Assembly: GCF_000341225.1 (NCBI RefSeq)
Contig: NZ_ANAC01000004.1
Span: 1-46,633 of the forward strand
DNA length: 46,633 bases
Source of the DNA: Nocardiopsis alba DSM 43377
GTDB lineage: Bacteria > Actinomycetota > Actinomycetes > Streptosporangiales > Streptosporangiaceae
Reading direction: 5' to 3'
The notes under the pieces were generated by a model that saw nothing but the letters and a program-made list of their open reading frames with translations, was not told where the DNA came from and made no database searches. This document shows positions 9,128-17,577 of the stretch, one piece after another; the stretch's first letter is position 1; each line of letters opens with the position of its first letter. The translations under genes were made by a program, and so were the position numbers.

Positions 9128-9865
9128 CTACTTCGGCGTGAGGATGCAGAACTCGTTGCCCTCGGGGTCGGCCATGACCGTCCACGGCACGTCCTCCTGG
9201 CCGACGTTCACGCGCGTCGCGCCCAGCTCGCAGAGCCGGTCGGCCTCCTTCTCCCGGTCGCCGCCCGCGTAGGGGCGCAGGTCGAGGTGGACGCGGTTCA
9301 CCACGGTCTTCTCCTCCGGGACCCGGAAGAACTCCACGTAGGGGCCGATGCCTGTGGCGGAGCGCATGACCGCGTAGTCGCCGTTGGCCTCGTGCACCGT
9401 CCAGTCGGTGGCCTCGCCCCAGAACCGGGCCATCGCCTCGGGGTCGCGGCAGTCCACCGCGATCGCGCCGATCGGCCCGGTGCCCTCGTGGCGGTCGTCT
9501 GGAGCGAGGACGCAGAACTCGTTGCCCTCGGGGTCGGCGAGGACGACCCACGAGCTGTCACCCTGGCCGATGTCGACCGGTGTGGCGCCGAGCGCCTTCA
9601 GCCGCCGCACCGTCTCCGCCTGGTGCTCCGGGGAACGCGAGGTCAGGTCGATGTGGACGCGGTTCTTGACCGTCTTCGGGTCCTCGACGGGCACGAGGTC
9701 GATGACGAGGTCGCTCGGGTTCGGGTAGTCGAAGCCCGCCGGTTCGAGGTTGATCTCCCCGGGGTTGCTGTCGTCGAACTCCCAGCCGACGGCCTCGGCC
9801 CAGAAACGTCCGAGTCGTGGCGCGTCCAGGGCCTTGATGTTGACCTGTACGAAGCGGAGGGTCAT
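9128..9865 (-). CDS. Two-domain VOC (glyoxalase/bleomycin-resistance fold) protein
   Basis: Soluble 245-aa protein made of two tandem VOC modules (about residues 1-120 and 132-245). Both end in the same signature, ADPEGNEFCVL and ADPEGNEFCIL, and each has the VKNRVHIDL or VVNRVHLDL strand that supplies a conserved His. This type (often annotated glyoxalase-like domain) binds small hydrophobic or metal-chelated ligands; it may be an enzyme or a sequestration protein. No partner is nearby. Start is ATG 9865. Confidence 0.9.
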   Translation of the reverse strand: MTLRFVQVNIKALDAPRLGRFWAEAVGWEFDDSNPGEINLEPAGFDYPNPSDLVIDLVPVEDPKTVKNRVHIDLTSRSPEHQAETVRRLKALGATPVDIGQGDSSWVVLADPEGNEFCVLAPDDRHEGTGPIGAIAVDCRDPEAMARFWGEATDWTVHEANGDYAVMRSATGIGPYVEFFRVPEEKTVVNRVHLDLRPYAGGDREKEADRLCELGATRVNVGQEDVPWTVMADPEGNEFCILTPK

Positions 9866-9908
9866 GCCGTCCTTTCGAGGATCGTCCGGGCCCGAAGGCG
9901 TCCGAAGA

Positions 9909-10027
9909 GGATCCGTTCGTCACCGCGTGACGATGAGCGTGGTGCGTGCGGGTCGACAGTGGCAGGGGGACTCAGACGTCGCAATGGGTTTTCGTGGCCG
10001 GATCCGGTCGTCACCGCGTGACGACGA
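9909..10027. repeat. Pair of 28-bp direct repeats with an internal palindrome
   Basis: Copies at 9909-9936 and 10000-10027 match at 26 of 28 positions and lie 91 bp apart. Each contains the palindrome GTCACCGCGTGAC and is preceded by a BamHI-like GGATCC. The right copy covers the stop codon and last codons of the DUF397 gene; the left copy lies 44-71 bp upstream of the VOC start. Origin by partial duplication of the DUF397 3' end, or a protein-binding pair, are both possible. Confidence 0.7.
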
Positions 10028-10193
10028 CCAGAAGGGCGGCCCACTCGTGGGCGGGGAAGACGAGGTGCCCCGCGACCGGACGCTCACTGTCGCGGACGGC
10101 GGCGCCCGCGGGGAACTCGGCGACCTCGACGCACTCCTGCCGGGTGGTGCTGTACGAGGACTTGTGGAAGACGAGGGACGGGTGCTCGGCCAT
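10011..10193 (-). CDS. DUF397 domain protein (small, orphan)
   Basis: A 60-aa protein with the DUF397 pattern: FHKSSYST near the N-terminus, the CVEVAEF strand, AVRDSERP, and an AHEWAALL segment near the end. Start is ATG 10193 with an excellent AGGAGG 5 bases upstream. DUF397 proteins usually sit beside an XRE-type regulator with DUF5753 and act as its partner or antagonist. No such regulator is in this window, so this is an orphan copy. The 3' end is part of a 28-bp direct repeat. Confidence 0.9.
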   Translation of the reverse strand: MAEHPSLVFHKSSYSTTRQECVEVAEFPAGAAVRDSERPVAGHLVFPAHEWAALLVVVTR

Positions 10194-10342
10194 GACGTGC
10201 CTCCTGGGGGATGCTTCTCGACCTCTCCGACAAGGATCCCACCCCCGGCCCTCCGGTGTCAGGGATTCCGTCACAAGGCCCGCACGGCCCCTCGGCCGGC
10301 TCCGGGCCCGCCTGCGGAGGAACGTGTCATCCACCGGGCGGC

Positions 10343-10380
10343 GCGGGGTGAGGACCCCGGTGCGCTGGAGTCCTCCCCGC
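10343..10380 (-). terminator. Hairpin after the TNT-domain gene
   Basis: Paired segments 10343-10348 with 10375-10380 and 10351-10355 with 10370-10374, a 2-base bulge and a 14-base loop, end 7 bases beyond the stop of the gene at 10388. Confidence 0.5.
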
Positions 10381-10387
10381 GAACCCT

Positions 10388-11122
10388 CTAGGCGGCGAAC
10401 TCCTCGGGGAAGAGGCACTCCGAAGTGGACCGCTGCTCCAGGTAGCGCCACTCCAGCAGGTCGTTGACGGGCACGTAGCCCTCTCCGCCGGCCTCGGGGA
10501 CCTGCTCGGCGGGGACGAGGAGCTGTTCTCCGCCGCCGGGCTGCTCGAAGTGCGGCGCGATCGGCCCCACCAGCGCGGTGACGGGGCGGACGACCTCGTA
10601 GCAGTTGTAGTTGTGCTCGGGTCCGTCCGGCCAGGTGTTGAGCGAGTCCGGGGGCAGCGCCCGCTCGGCGTAGGAGGCTCCGGCCGGCGCGAGGAAGGTC
10701 CCCCACGGGGAGCCGAAGCGGTCCAGCATCCACCCCTCCGGCAGTTTCCGCAGTTCCTGGACGGGTTTGCCGTCCTCCACCACGAAGCCGTCGTGCTCGG
10801 GGTAGTCCCAGCCGTCCTCGGTGGCCCAGCGGTCCAGGAACTCGACGGGGGTCAGGCCGCCGAGCCGGTCGTATCCCTCGACCAGTTCGCCGACCGGCCC
10901 GTCGGCGGGCAGTTCCCTCGGCCCCAGGCGTCGGTCGCCGCACAGGTAGCGGTCCCGGTCCTCCTCGGTGGGCGGCGGGTCCAGAGCGGGGCATCCGGCC
11001 TCGGGCACCAGGGGCGTGACGGGTGCGAGGGGCGGGGAGGGGACGGCCTCCGCGGCCAGGACGGGGGAGGCGCTCGAGATCAGGGCCAGGGCGGTGAGGG
11101 CCGCCGCGCGGAAGGTCGGCAT
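10388..11122 (-). CDS. Secreted TNT-domain protein, predicted NAD(P)+ glycohydrolase
   Basis: A 244-aa exported protein. Residues 1-24 form a Sec signal peptide ending in an alanine-rich site (VLAA). A proline-rich stretch and a region with Cys43 and Cys62 follow. The TNT domain covers about 112-212: GFVVEDGKPV, LDRFGSPWGTFLAP (133-146), YAERALPP (151-158) and IAPHFEQPGGGEQLL. The Gln of QPGGGEQ (200) aligns by eye with the catalytic Gln region of the Mycobacterium tuberculosis necrotizing toxin CpnT. The family hydrolyses NAD+. No type VII secretion gene, polymorphic-toxin repeat or obvious immunity gene is adjacent, so it is probably released as an extracellular NADase. Four cysteines may form disulfides. 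Confidence 0.88.
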   Translation of the reverse strand: MPTFRAAALTALALISSASPVLAAEAVPSPPLAPVTPLVPEAGCPALDPPPTEEDRDRYLCGDRRLGPRELPADGPVGELVEGYDRLGGLTPVEFLDRWATEDGWDYPEHDGFVVEDGKPVQELRKLPEGWMLDRFGSPWGTFLAPAGASYAERALPPDSLNTWPDGPEHNYNCYEVVRPVTALVGPIAPHFEQPGGGEQLLVPAEQVPEAGGEGYVPVNDLLEWRYLEQRSTSECLFPEEFAA

Positions 11123-11208
11123 CGGTCTCCGTTCGATCCTTGAACACGGTGTGTTCCGCGAGAACTACAGAGAGAAGTCAACCATGGTGCGAGGCTCTGA
11201 ACATGGGA

Positions 11209-11238
11209 AACGGCCGCCCCCGTACGGGAGCGGCCGTT
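11209..11238 (-). terminator. Terminator downstream of ugd
   Basis: Near-perfect palindrome with 15-base arms (11209-11223 and 11224-11238, one mismatched pair) centred on GTAC, 25 bases beyond the ugd stop codon. Confidence 0.75.
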
Positions 11239-11263
11239 CCTTCGGCTCGAACGGCGGTGGTGC

Positions 11264-12595
11264 CTACTGGCGGCCCAGGGCCCGGTAGGTCCAGCCGGAG
11301 GCGCGCCAGTACGTCGGGTCCAGCGCGTTGCGGCCGTCGACGATCCGCTTCTGGGCGACGACCTCGGCCAGCTCCTCGGGGTTGGCCTCGCGGAACTCGG
11401 TCCACTCGGTGAGCAGCAGGACCACGTCCGCGTCGCGGGCGGCCTCCAGCATGGAGTCGGCGTAGTTGAGCTCCGGGTGTGCCTCCCGGGCCCGCTCCAG
11501 GGCCTGCGGGTCGTACACGGTCACCCGGGCGCCCAAGGAGGCGATGGTCGAGGCCACGTCCAGGGCGGGCGAGTCCCGGATGTCGTCGGAGTTGGGTTTG
11601 AACGCCGCGCCCAGCACCGTCACGGTGCGGCCGGCGAAGTTGCCGCCGATCAGCTGGCGGGCGATGTCGATGGTGCGGGCCCGGCGACGCTGGTTGATCG
11701 CGTCCACCTCGCGCAGGAACGACAGGGCGGGCTCCACGCCCAGCTCGTCGGCGCGGGCCATGAAGGCGCGGATGTCCTTGGGGAGGCAGCCGCCGCCGAA
11801 GCCGAGCCCGGGGCCGAGGAACTTGCCGCCGATCCGGTCGTCGTAGGACAGGGCCTCGGCGAGCTGGATCACGTCGGCACCGGCCACCTCGGAGACCTCG
11901 GCCATCGCGTTGATGAAGGAGATCTTCGTGGCCAGGAACGCGTTGGCGGAGACCTTGACCAGTTCGGCGGTCTGGAGGTCGGTGACCAGGAACGGGGTTC
12001 CGGCGTCGACCTGTCGCTGCCACAGGGCGCGGACGGCCTTCTCCACCCGGGGGGAGTCGGTGCCGATCACGATGCGGTTGGGGCGCAGGGTGTCCTCCAC
12101 CCCGAAGCCCTCACGGAGGAACTCGGGGCTCCAGCCCAGCTCGGCCTCCTCGCCGACCGGGGCGAGGGCGCTCAGGCGCGCGGCCAGGGTCGCGGCGGTG
12201 CCCACCGGGACGGTGGAGCGGCCCACGACCACGGCCGGTCGGGTCAGGTGCGGGGCGAGGGACTCCACGGCCGCGTTGACGTACTTGAGGTCGGCGGCGC
12301 CGCTCTCGTCGCGCTGGGGGGTGCCGACGCAGATCAGGTGGAGGTCGGCGAACTCGGCGGCCTCGGCGAAGCTGGTGGTGAATCGGAGTCGACCGGCCTC
12401 CAGCCCGGAGGTCAGGAGCTCGTCGAGACCAGGTTCGTAGAAGGGGACGCGACCGGAGCGGAGCGTTTCGATCTTGGCCTCGTCGACGTCCAGTCCCAGG
12501 ACCTCGAAACCCATTTCGGCCAGACAGGCGGCGGTGGTGGCGCCGAGATAGCCGGTCCCGATGACGGTGACCCGCCTGCTTTCCGCTTCGACCAC
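11264..12595 (-). CDS. ugd: UDP-glucose 6-dehydrogenase
   Basis: Oxidises UDP-glucose to UDP-glucuronate with NAD+, supplying acidic sugar for surface polymers. The protein is 443 aa from GTG 12595, which has GAGGAAGG upstream; the frame is open further upstream but with no family resemblance. The NAD site is VIGTGYLG (residues 11-18), the catalytic Cys is C270 in GFGGGCLPKD, and the C-terminal UDP-binding domain has LGAAFKPNSDDIRDSP. It follows, on the same strand, the LCP ligase and a membrane protein but after a 256-bp gap in which I see nothing definite. It is the first of two nucleotide-sugar dehydrogenases in the locus. Confidence 0.95.
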   Translation of the reverse strand: MVEAESRRVTVIGTGYLGATTAACLAEMGFEVLGLDVDEAKIETLRSGRVPFYEPGLDELLTSGLEAGRLRFTTSFAEAAEFADLHLICVGTPQRDESGAADLKYVNAAVESLAPHLTRPAVVVGRSTVPVGTAATLAARLSALAPVGEEAELGWSPEFLREGFGVEDTLRPNRIVIGTDSPRVEKAVRALWQRQVDAGTPFLVTDLQTAELVKVSANAFLATKISFINAMAEVSEVAGADVIQLAEALSYDDRIGGKFLGPGLGFGGGCLPKDIRAFMARADELGVEPALSFLREVDAINQRRRARTIDIARQLIGGNFAGRTVTVLGAAFKPNSDDIRDSPALDVASTIASLGARVTVYDPQALERAREAHPELNYADSMLEAARDADVVLLLTEWTEFREANPEELAEVVAQKRIVDGRNALDPTYWRASGWTYRALGRQ

Positions 12596-12851
12596 TGGTG
12601 TTCCTTCCTCGCTTCCGCACGCGCCTCGTACTGAGTCTTCCCGCTCATGACGGCTGACATCCCGCACGAGGGCAGAAAACGGACATGGTACGGCCGATGG
12701 GGGTGCCCAAGAGGGACGGTGCATCACCCTACGCTCAAGGGCGTGGCGCCCGACCCAACAACACGTGAACAGTCAGGCGCACAGGTTACCGGTGGGTGGG
12801 AGGCCGTCCGCACGGGGGATCCGCGGAGCCGTAAAGCCCGGGGACGGCGGG

Positions 12852-13553
12852 TCAACGGCGGTCGTCGTCGAGGATCCGGGTGTGTTCGGAGTCATCGTCC
12901 AGCGGGGTCCACACGGCCCCGCTCCCTCCGCGCCGGAACGGGGTCGTGGTCTTGTTCGGGTCGTCGAGGCCGCGCCGGGGCGAGGCGGGCGGCGGGACGT
13001 CGGGGACGGTGTCGCCGACCGGGCCTCCGTCGTTCCAGGGGCCTCCGTCGGAGACCTCCGGGCCGGACCCGTCGGCCTCCTCCATCGGGGCGGGACGGTA
13101 CCGGTCGCGGTTGGCGGAGGCGACCACCCTGGTGCCGGGCAGGGGGCCGAGGTCGTCGGCGGCGCGCCACCGCGTGGGCAGGAAGGCCGATCCGGCGAGC
13201 AGGACGCCCAAGGGCAGGGCGACGACGAGCCCCGTCCCGTTCGGGTAGAGGAAACTGGCATCGTTGAGCCAGCTCAGCGCGGAGTCCAGGCTCTCCCGGG
13301 AGAGGACCGGCCACAGGCACAGGGCGCTCAGCAGCACCCCGGAGGAGGCCGCGACCATCGGCGATCGTCGCGAGGCCACCAGATAGGCGCCCAGGCCTCC
13401 CAGGAGGCACAGCACCACCACGGACGAGACCGTCGCGAAGCCCACGTCACCCTCGACGATCCGCGGGAACGTCTCGGACGACCAGGCGAGCCCCACCCAC
13501 AACACGGGGGCCAAGGCGATGCCGGCGAGCAGGCCGAGCAGGTGGCGGAGCAC
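12852..13553 (-). CDS. Hypothetical four-helix membrane protein with disordered acidic tail
   Basis: A 233-aa protein I do not recognise. The first 130 residues hold four hydrophobic helices (starting LLGLLAGIALAPVLWVGLAW); the last 100 are polar, rich in Pro, Gly, Asp and Arg, and probably disordered and cytoplasmic. It begins 43 bp after the LCP ligase stop on the same strand and is probably co-transcribed with it, which suggests a role in cell-wall polymer attachment or envelope control. Confidence 0.75.
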   Translation of the reverse strand: MLRHLLGLLAGIALAPVLWVGLAWSSETFPRIVEGDVGFATVSSVVVLCLLGGLGAYLVASRRSPMVAASSGVLLSALCLWPVLSRESLDSALSWLNDASFLYPNGTGLVVALPLGVLLAGSAFLPTRWRAADDLGPLPGTRVVASANRDRYRPAPMEEADGSGPEVSDGGPWNDGGPVGDTVPDVPPPASPRRGLDDPNKTTTPFRRGGSGAVWTPLDDDSEHTRILDDDRR

Positions 13554-13596
13554 TCTGTCCCTTTCTCTCCAGGGCCTTCCACGACCCTTGTCCAGG

Positions 13597-15114
13597 CTAT
13601 GCGCAGATGTTGTCCCGAGCGGTGGTGGTGTCGGGGGCGGACGGCGCGGCCTCCGGCTCGGCCCCGGCCTGAGCGGTGGGGGCCGTGGGCGCCTCGAAGG
13701 TCGTGTAGTCGAACCCGATCACCACCTGGAGACCCTCGTCCAGGGTCCCGTCCTCGACCGTCTCCGAACCGGGGAGCGTGCCGGAGACGTACTCGGCGAG
13801 CGCCTCCTCTCCGGGCCCGTACCTGACCTCGGTCCGTTCCACGCTCCGGTCGGTCCAGTTCTCGGCCGGGTCGGTCACGTTGAAACCGGCCGTGGTGAAG
13901 CTGTCGTCGAGCCGGGCGCCCAGACCCGGGGTGGCGGTGCCGTTGAACACCCGCAGGCCGACGTCGGCCGGGACCGGCTCGTCGTCCTTCCCGCCGTCGT
14001 CCTCGGCCTCGGGCTCGGGGGCCTCCAACGGTCGGTCGGCGTTGATGGCGGCGAACATCTCCCGGGCGGCGGGTTCGTCCCACAGCAGGGCCACGTCGCC
14101 GCGCGGGGTCCAGTGGTCCATGTCCGAGATCGGCACCTGGGCGAAGGTGACGTCCTTCAGGTCCAGGTCGCGCATCTGATAGGCGAGGTCGTTGATGGCG
14201 CTGGTGGTCAGCCCCTCGTCCACGGTCACCGAGGACAGGGAGCTGTCGAGGAAGGCGGTGAGTTTCCCGGGATCGGACAGGGTCTGCGAGCTCATCGCCT
14301 TGTCGAGCATGGCCGAGAGCACCTGCTGCTGACGGTCGATCCGGTCCAGGTCGCCGCGGGCGGTGGCCCGGGTCCGGGCGAAGGCCAGCGCCTCGACCCC
14401 GTCGACCTGGTGCGTTCCGGCCTCCATGTCCAACTGCGCCTTGGGGTCCTGGATCGCCTCGGGCAGGCACACCTCGATGCCGTCCAAGGCGTCCACCACG
14501 TCGACGAAGCCGTTGAAGTCCACCTCGACGTAGTGGTCGACGCGCACGTCGGTGACCGATTCCACGGTCTGGACCGCGAGCCCCGGCCCTCCGTAGGCGT
14601 ACGCGGCGTTGATCTTGTCCTCGCCCTCACCGGGGATGTCCACCCACAGGTCGCGGGGGAGGCCCACCACGGTGAGGTGATCGCGTTCGTGGTTGAGGCG
14701 CACCAGCATCATGGAGTCGGAGCGCTGCCCCGGGGTGGAGCCGACGCTGAGCGCGTTCTGGTCCTCGGTGCTCATCTCGTCGCGGCTGTCGGAGCCGATG
14801 ACGAGGAAGGTGAGCCCACCGGTCTCGTCGGGACGGTCGCCGTCGCTCAGTCCGCCGAACACGTCGAAGCGGTTGATCGACCCCGACATCCATCCGGTGA
14901 TCGCCCAAGAGGTGCCCGAGGCCAACAGGACCAGTACGGACAGTACGCTCATCAGCAACAGACCGTTGCGGCGACGGCGGACCCCGGCGCCGGGTACGGT
15001 GATCCGCCCCGAACGCGCGGAACGTCCCGGCTCCTCCGGGGGTAGGGGCGTGGACCTTTCGCGTCGGAACTCGCCCTTTGGTCCGTGCCGTCCGGCGTCG
15101 TCGCTCATCGGCAT
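13597..15114 (-). CDS. LytR-CpsA-Psr (LCP) family wall-polymer ligase with LytR_C domain
   Basis: Membrane-anchored enzyme (505 aa) of the family that transfers lipid-linked teichoic acids, arabinogalactan or capsule onto peptidoglycan. A basic cytoplasmic tail is followed by one helix at about 51-73. The LCP domain runs about 100-275 with the expected residues: GSDSR (107-111), RSDSMMLV (131-138), LPRD (152-155), INAAYAYGG, ARTR (246-249) and GDLDRIDRQQQ. A LytR_C domain (starting GLRVFNGTATPGLG) fills about 385-470, then an Ala/Glu/Pro tail. Start may be this ATG or the Met two codons later. It fits the surrounding polymer locus as the final ligase. Confidence 0.95.
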   Translation of the reverse strand: MPMSDDAGRHGPKGEFRRERSTPLPPEEPGRSARSGRITVPGAGVRRRRNGLLLMSVLSVLVLLASGTSWAITGWMSGSINRFDVFGGLSDGDRPDETGGLTFLVIGSDSRDEMSTEDQNALSVGSTPGQRSDSMMLVRLNHERDHLTVVGLPRDLWVDIPGEGEDKINAAYAYGGPGLAVQTVESVTDVRVDHYVEVDFNGFVDVVDALDGIEVCLPEAIQDPKAQLDMEAGTHQVDGVEALAFARTRATARGDLDRIDRQQQVLSAMLDKAMSSQTLSDPGKLTAFLDSSLSSVTVDEGLTTSAINDLAYQMRDLDLKDVTFAQVPISDMDHWTPRGDVALLWDEPAAREMFAAINADRPLEAPEPEAEDDGGKDDEPVPADVGLRVFNGTATPGLGARLDDSFTTAGFNVTDPAENWTDRSVERTEVRYGPGEEALAEYVSGTLPGSETVEDGTLDEGLQVVIGFDYTTFEAPTAPTAQAGAEPEAAPSAPDTTTARDNICA

Positions 15115-15404
15115 CCCCGTCCCACCCGTTCCACGGTGTCCTCGGTACCTAAGGTTGTCACCCGATCCGCCGAAGGGCGCGGGATGTCGACCATCGGCGT
15201 GTTGTGCTCCCCGGCGTCCTCATCAAGGTCGGACGCGTCGGAAGGCGAAAACGTTCTCCAGGGGGTCGCACGTCTCGGAACATCTGCCCCGAGGGGTAGG
15301 GCTCCACACCCCGCCGGACGGATGAGCGGCGGCGCGGTGTGCAGTACGGTTGACGGCGCGTAGATCCCCCCGTACGCCGTCCCGCCATGTTCTGACCCTG
15401 GGAA

Positions 15405-16406
15405 GTGCCCGTGTCCTGGCCGCCTGTCTCCGTCGTCATGCCCGTACTGAACGAAGAGCGCCACCTCGCCTCGGCGGTGGAGCACGTCCTCGCCCAGGAG
15501 TACCCGGGCGAGCTGGAGGTCGTGCTGGGCGTCGGTCCCTCCGAGGACCGCACCAGGGAGGTCGCCGACGGTCTGGCCGCGGCCGATCCCCGGGTCAAGG
15601 TGGTGGACAACCCCACGGGGAAGACCCCGGCGGGCCTGAACGCCGCCATCGGCGCCTCCTCGCACGACATCGTCGCCCGTATCGACGGTCACGCGATGAT
15701 GCCCTCCGACTACCTCAAGGTGGCGGTGGAGACCCTGGAGGAGACGGGCGCGGACAACGTCGGCGGCATCATGGCAGCCGAGGGCACCACCCCGTGGGAG
15801 AAGGCCGTCGCGGCCGCCATGACCTCCAAGGTGGGCGTGGGCAACGCCCGTTTCCACACCGGTGGTGAGGGCGGCCCGGCCGACACCGTCTACCTCGGCG
15901 TCTTCCGGCGTTCGGCCCTGGAGCGCGTGGGCGGCTACGACGAGGCCTTCCTGCGGGCGCAGGACTGGGAGATGAACCACCGCATCCGCACCACCGGCGG
16001 CACGGTCTGGTTCCAGCCGAGGATGCGCGTCTCCTACCGTCCCCGACGCAACATGCGGCTGCTCGGGAAGCAGTACTTCCACTACGGCCGCTGGCGGCGT
16101 GTGGTCGCCCGCCAGCACAAGGGCACCATCAACCTGCGCTACCTGGCACCACCGGTGGCCGTGGCCGGGATCGTCGCCGGTCTCCTCGGCGGGTTCCTGT
16201 TCTGGCCGCTGTGGCTGGTGCCGGCGGCCTACCTGGCCTTGATCACCGTGGCCTCGGTTCCGCTGATCCGGGGGCTGCCGGTCTCGTCCTGGCCGCTCGT
16301 CCCGGCCGCGCTGGCGACCATGCACATGTCGTGGGGCGTCGGTTTCATCACCAGCCCGCCCGGCCTGGGCGCCGATTCGCGGACCGCGCAGGCCGCCGGT
16401 TCCTGA
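15405..16406 (+). CDS. GT2 glycosyltransferase, ExoA-like, with C-terminal membrane helices
   Basis: A 333-aa membrane-associated inverting glycosyltransferase. The GT-A fold begins VSVVMPVLNEERHL, has the nucleotide-binding ARIDGHA (DxD-like) segment, and an acceptor/base motif QDWEMNHR. Three hydrophobic helices follow between about 245 and 320. The overall plan is that of ExoA of succinoglycan synthesis, which extends a lipid-linked oligosaccharide. The start is GTG 15405 or GTG 15411; the latter has a better-spaced GGGA. It is divergent from the LCP ligase across 290 bp that shows no clear feature. Confidence 0.92.
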   Translation: MPVSWPPVSVVMPVLNEERHLASAVEHVLAQEYPGELEVVLGVGPSEDRTREVADGLAAADPRVKVVDNPTGKTPAGLNAAIGASSHDIVARIDGHAMMPSDYLKVAVETLEETGADNVGGIMAAEGTTPWEKAVAAAMTSKVGVGNARFHTGGEGGPADTVYLGVFRRSALERVGGYDEAFLRAQDWEMNHRIRTTGGTVWFQPRMRVSYRPRRNMRLLGKQYFHYGRWRRVVARQHKGTINLRYLAPPVAVAGIVAGLLGGFLFWPLWLVPAAYLALITVASVPLIRGLPVSSWPLVPAALATMHMSWGVGFITSPPGLGADSRTAQAAGS

Positions 16407-16506
16407 CGAGACCGGGCGGCGAGGCCCTACCCGTAAGGGTTCTCACCCTCCCGTGGATTCTCCGCTTCTGCTAGTCAAGAGAGCGGAGACGACCGGAGAG
16501 GACGAT

Positions 16507-17577
16507 ATGGACGAGTTGCGCGGGGACCAGGCGTCATGGGCGTTCGACAGTGAGATCGTTCGTGTGCGCTTCGAGACGAAGGGCTGGTTCAAGAGCCCCC
16601 TGTTCAAACTCCTGGGGACCCTCGACCTTCCGGTCGGGGCGATCCGGGAGATCGACTTCCGGCCGGGCGCGGGTCGTAAGAAGGGGTGGGTCCTCCAGCT
16701 GCGGCTGCACGACCGCATGGACCCCTACGCCGCCGTCGGCGCCATGCTCGACGAGAAGTACCAGCCCTTCCGGTTGACCGGCCCCGCCAAGACCGAGCTG
16801 GTGGCCGAGTACCTGGTCGACCAGCTCCGATTCGCCGCCGAGCAGGCCGGCCCTCCCGACCCGGCCACCGTGCTCTCCCTGGTGCCGTCGACGCCTCTGC
16901 ACGTCCTCACCTCGGAGGGCACCGCCCGCTTCGAGGCCGATCGGCTGTCCCTGGTGTGGTCCGGTACCTACGCGAGCGGCTACAAGAAGAAGAAACAGCG
17001 TCGTGAGTTCGAGCTCTCGGAGATCGCCCACATGGAGTGGGCCCCGGTCGACGAGTGGGGTTGGGGCTTCGTCCGGGTGGTGACCCGCGGCCGCGTCGCC
17101 GACGCCAAGCCCAAGAACGACCTCAACGTGCTGCGCGCGGGCGAGGAGGGCAACGAGATCCAGCAGGCCTTCCTGCTGGCCGCCACCGTCACCGCGCACC
17201 AGTGGGCCCGCGACGTGCGGCCCCGCCCGGCCCTGGGCTCCGGTGGGACGGAGGTCGAGGAGGAGACGAAGCCCGGCTTCGACGACCCCGAATGGTGGAA
17301 GGAGACCGCCCGCAACGCGGTCGACGTCCTGCGCGGTCCTCGGATCTCCTTCCATCTCCCCGGTTCCGGAGGCCGGGGCGCCACCGTGGAGGAGGACGGG
17401 GACGAGGCCGCCATCACGGCGGGAGAGGGTACGGACCCGGCCCCGGAACGGGGGACCGGGGCCGACACCGCGTGGATCTTCGAGCAGATCGAACGCCTCG
17501 GCGACCTGCACGCCAAGGGGCTGCTCACCGACGAGGAGTTCGGAACCAAGAAGGCCGAACTCCTCGACCGGATCTAG
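16507..17577 (+). CDS. DUF4429 protein with C-terminal SHOCT segment
   Basis: Soluble 356-aa protein from ATG 16507, chosen because a GGAGAGGA site lies just upstream. Two related beta-rich DUF4429 modules are visible: about 1-100 (VRVRFETKGW, VGAIREIDFRPG) and about 115-230 (ARFEADRLSLVWSG, LSEIAHMEWAP). An acidic linker leads to a SHOCT motif at the end (ERLGDLHAKGLLTDEEFGTKKAELL), a short-helix module often linked to oligomerisation. Function unknown in the family. Its TAG stop overlaps the stop of the convergent GDPD gene: both use the palindrome CTAG at 17574-17577. Confidence 0.88.
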   Translation: MDELRGDQASWAFDSEIVRVRFETKGWFKSPLFKLLGTLDLPVGAIREIDFRPGAGRKKGWVLQLRLHDRMDPYAAVGAMLDEKYQPFRLTGPAKTELVAEYLVDQLRFAAEQAGPPDPATVLSLVPSTPLHVLTSEGTARFEADRLSLVWSGTYASGYKKKKQRREFELSEIAHMEWAPVDEWGWGFVRVVTRGRVADAKPKNDLNVLRAGEEGNEIQQAFLLAATVTAHQWARDVRPRPALGSGGTEVEEETKPGFDDPEWWKETARNAVDVLRGPRISFHLPGSGGRGATVEEDGDEAAITAGEGTDPAPERGTGADTAWIFEQIERLGDLHAKGLLTDEEFGTKKAELLDRI

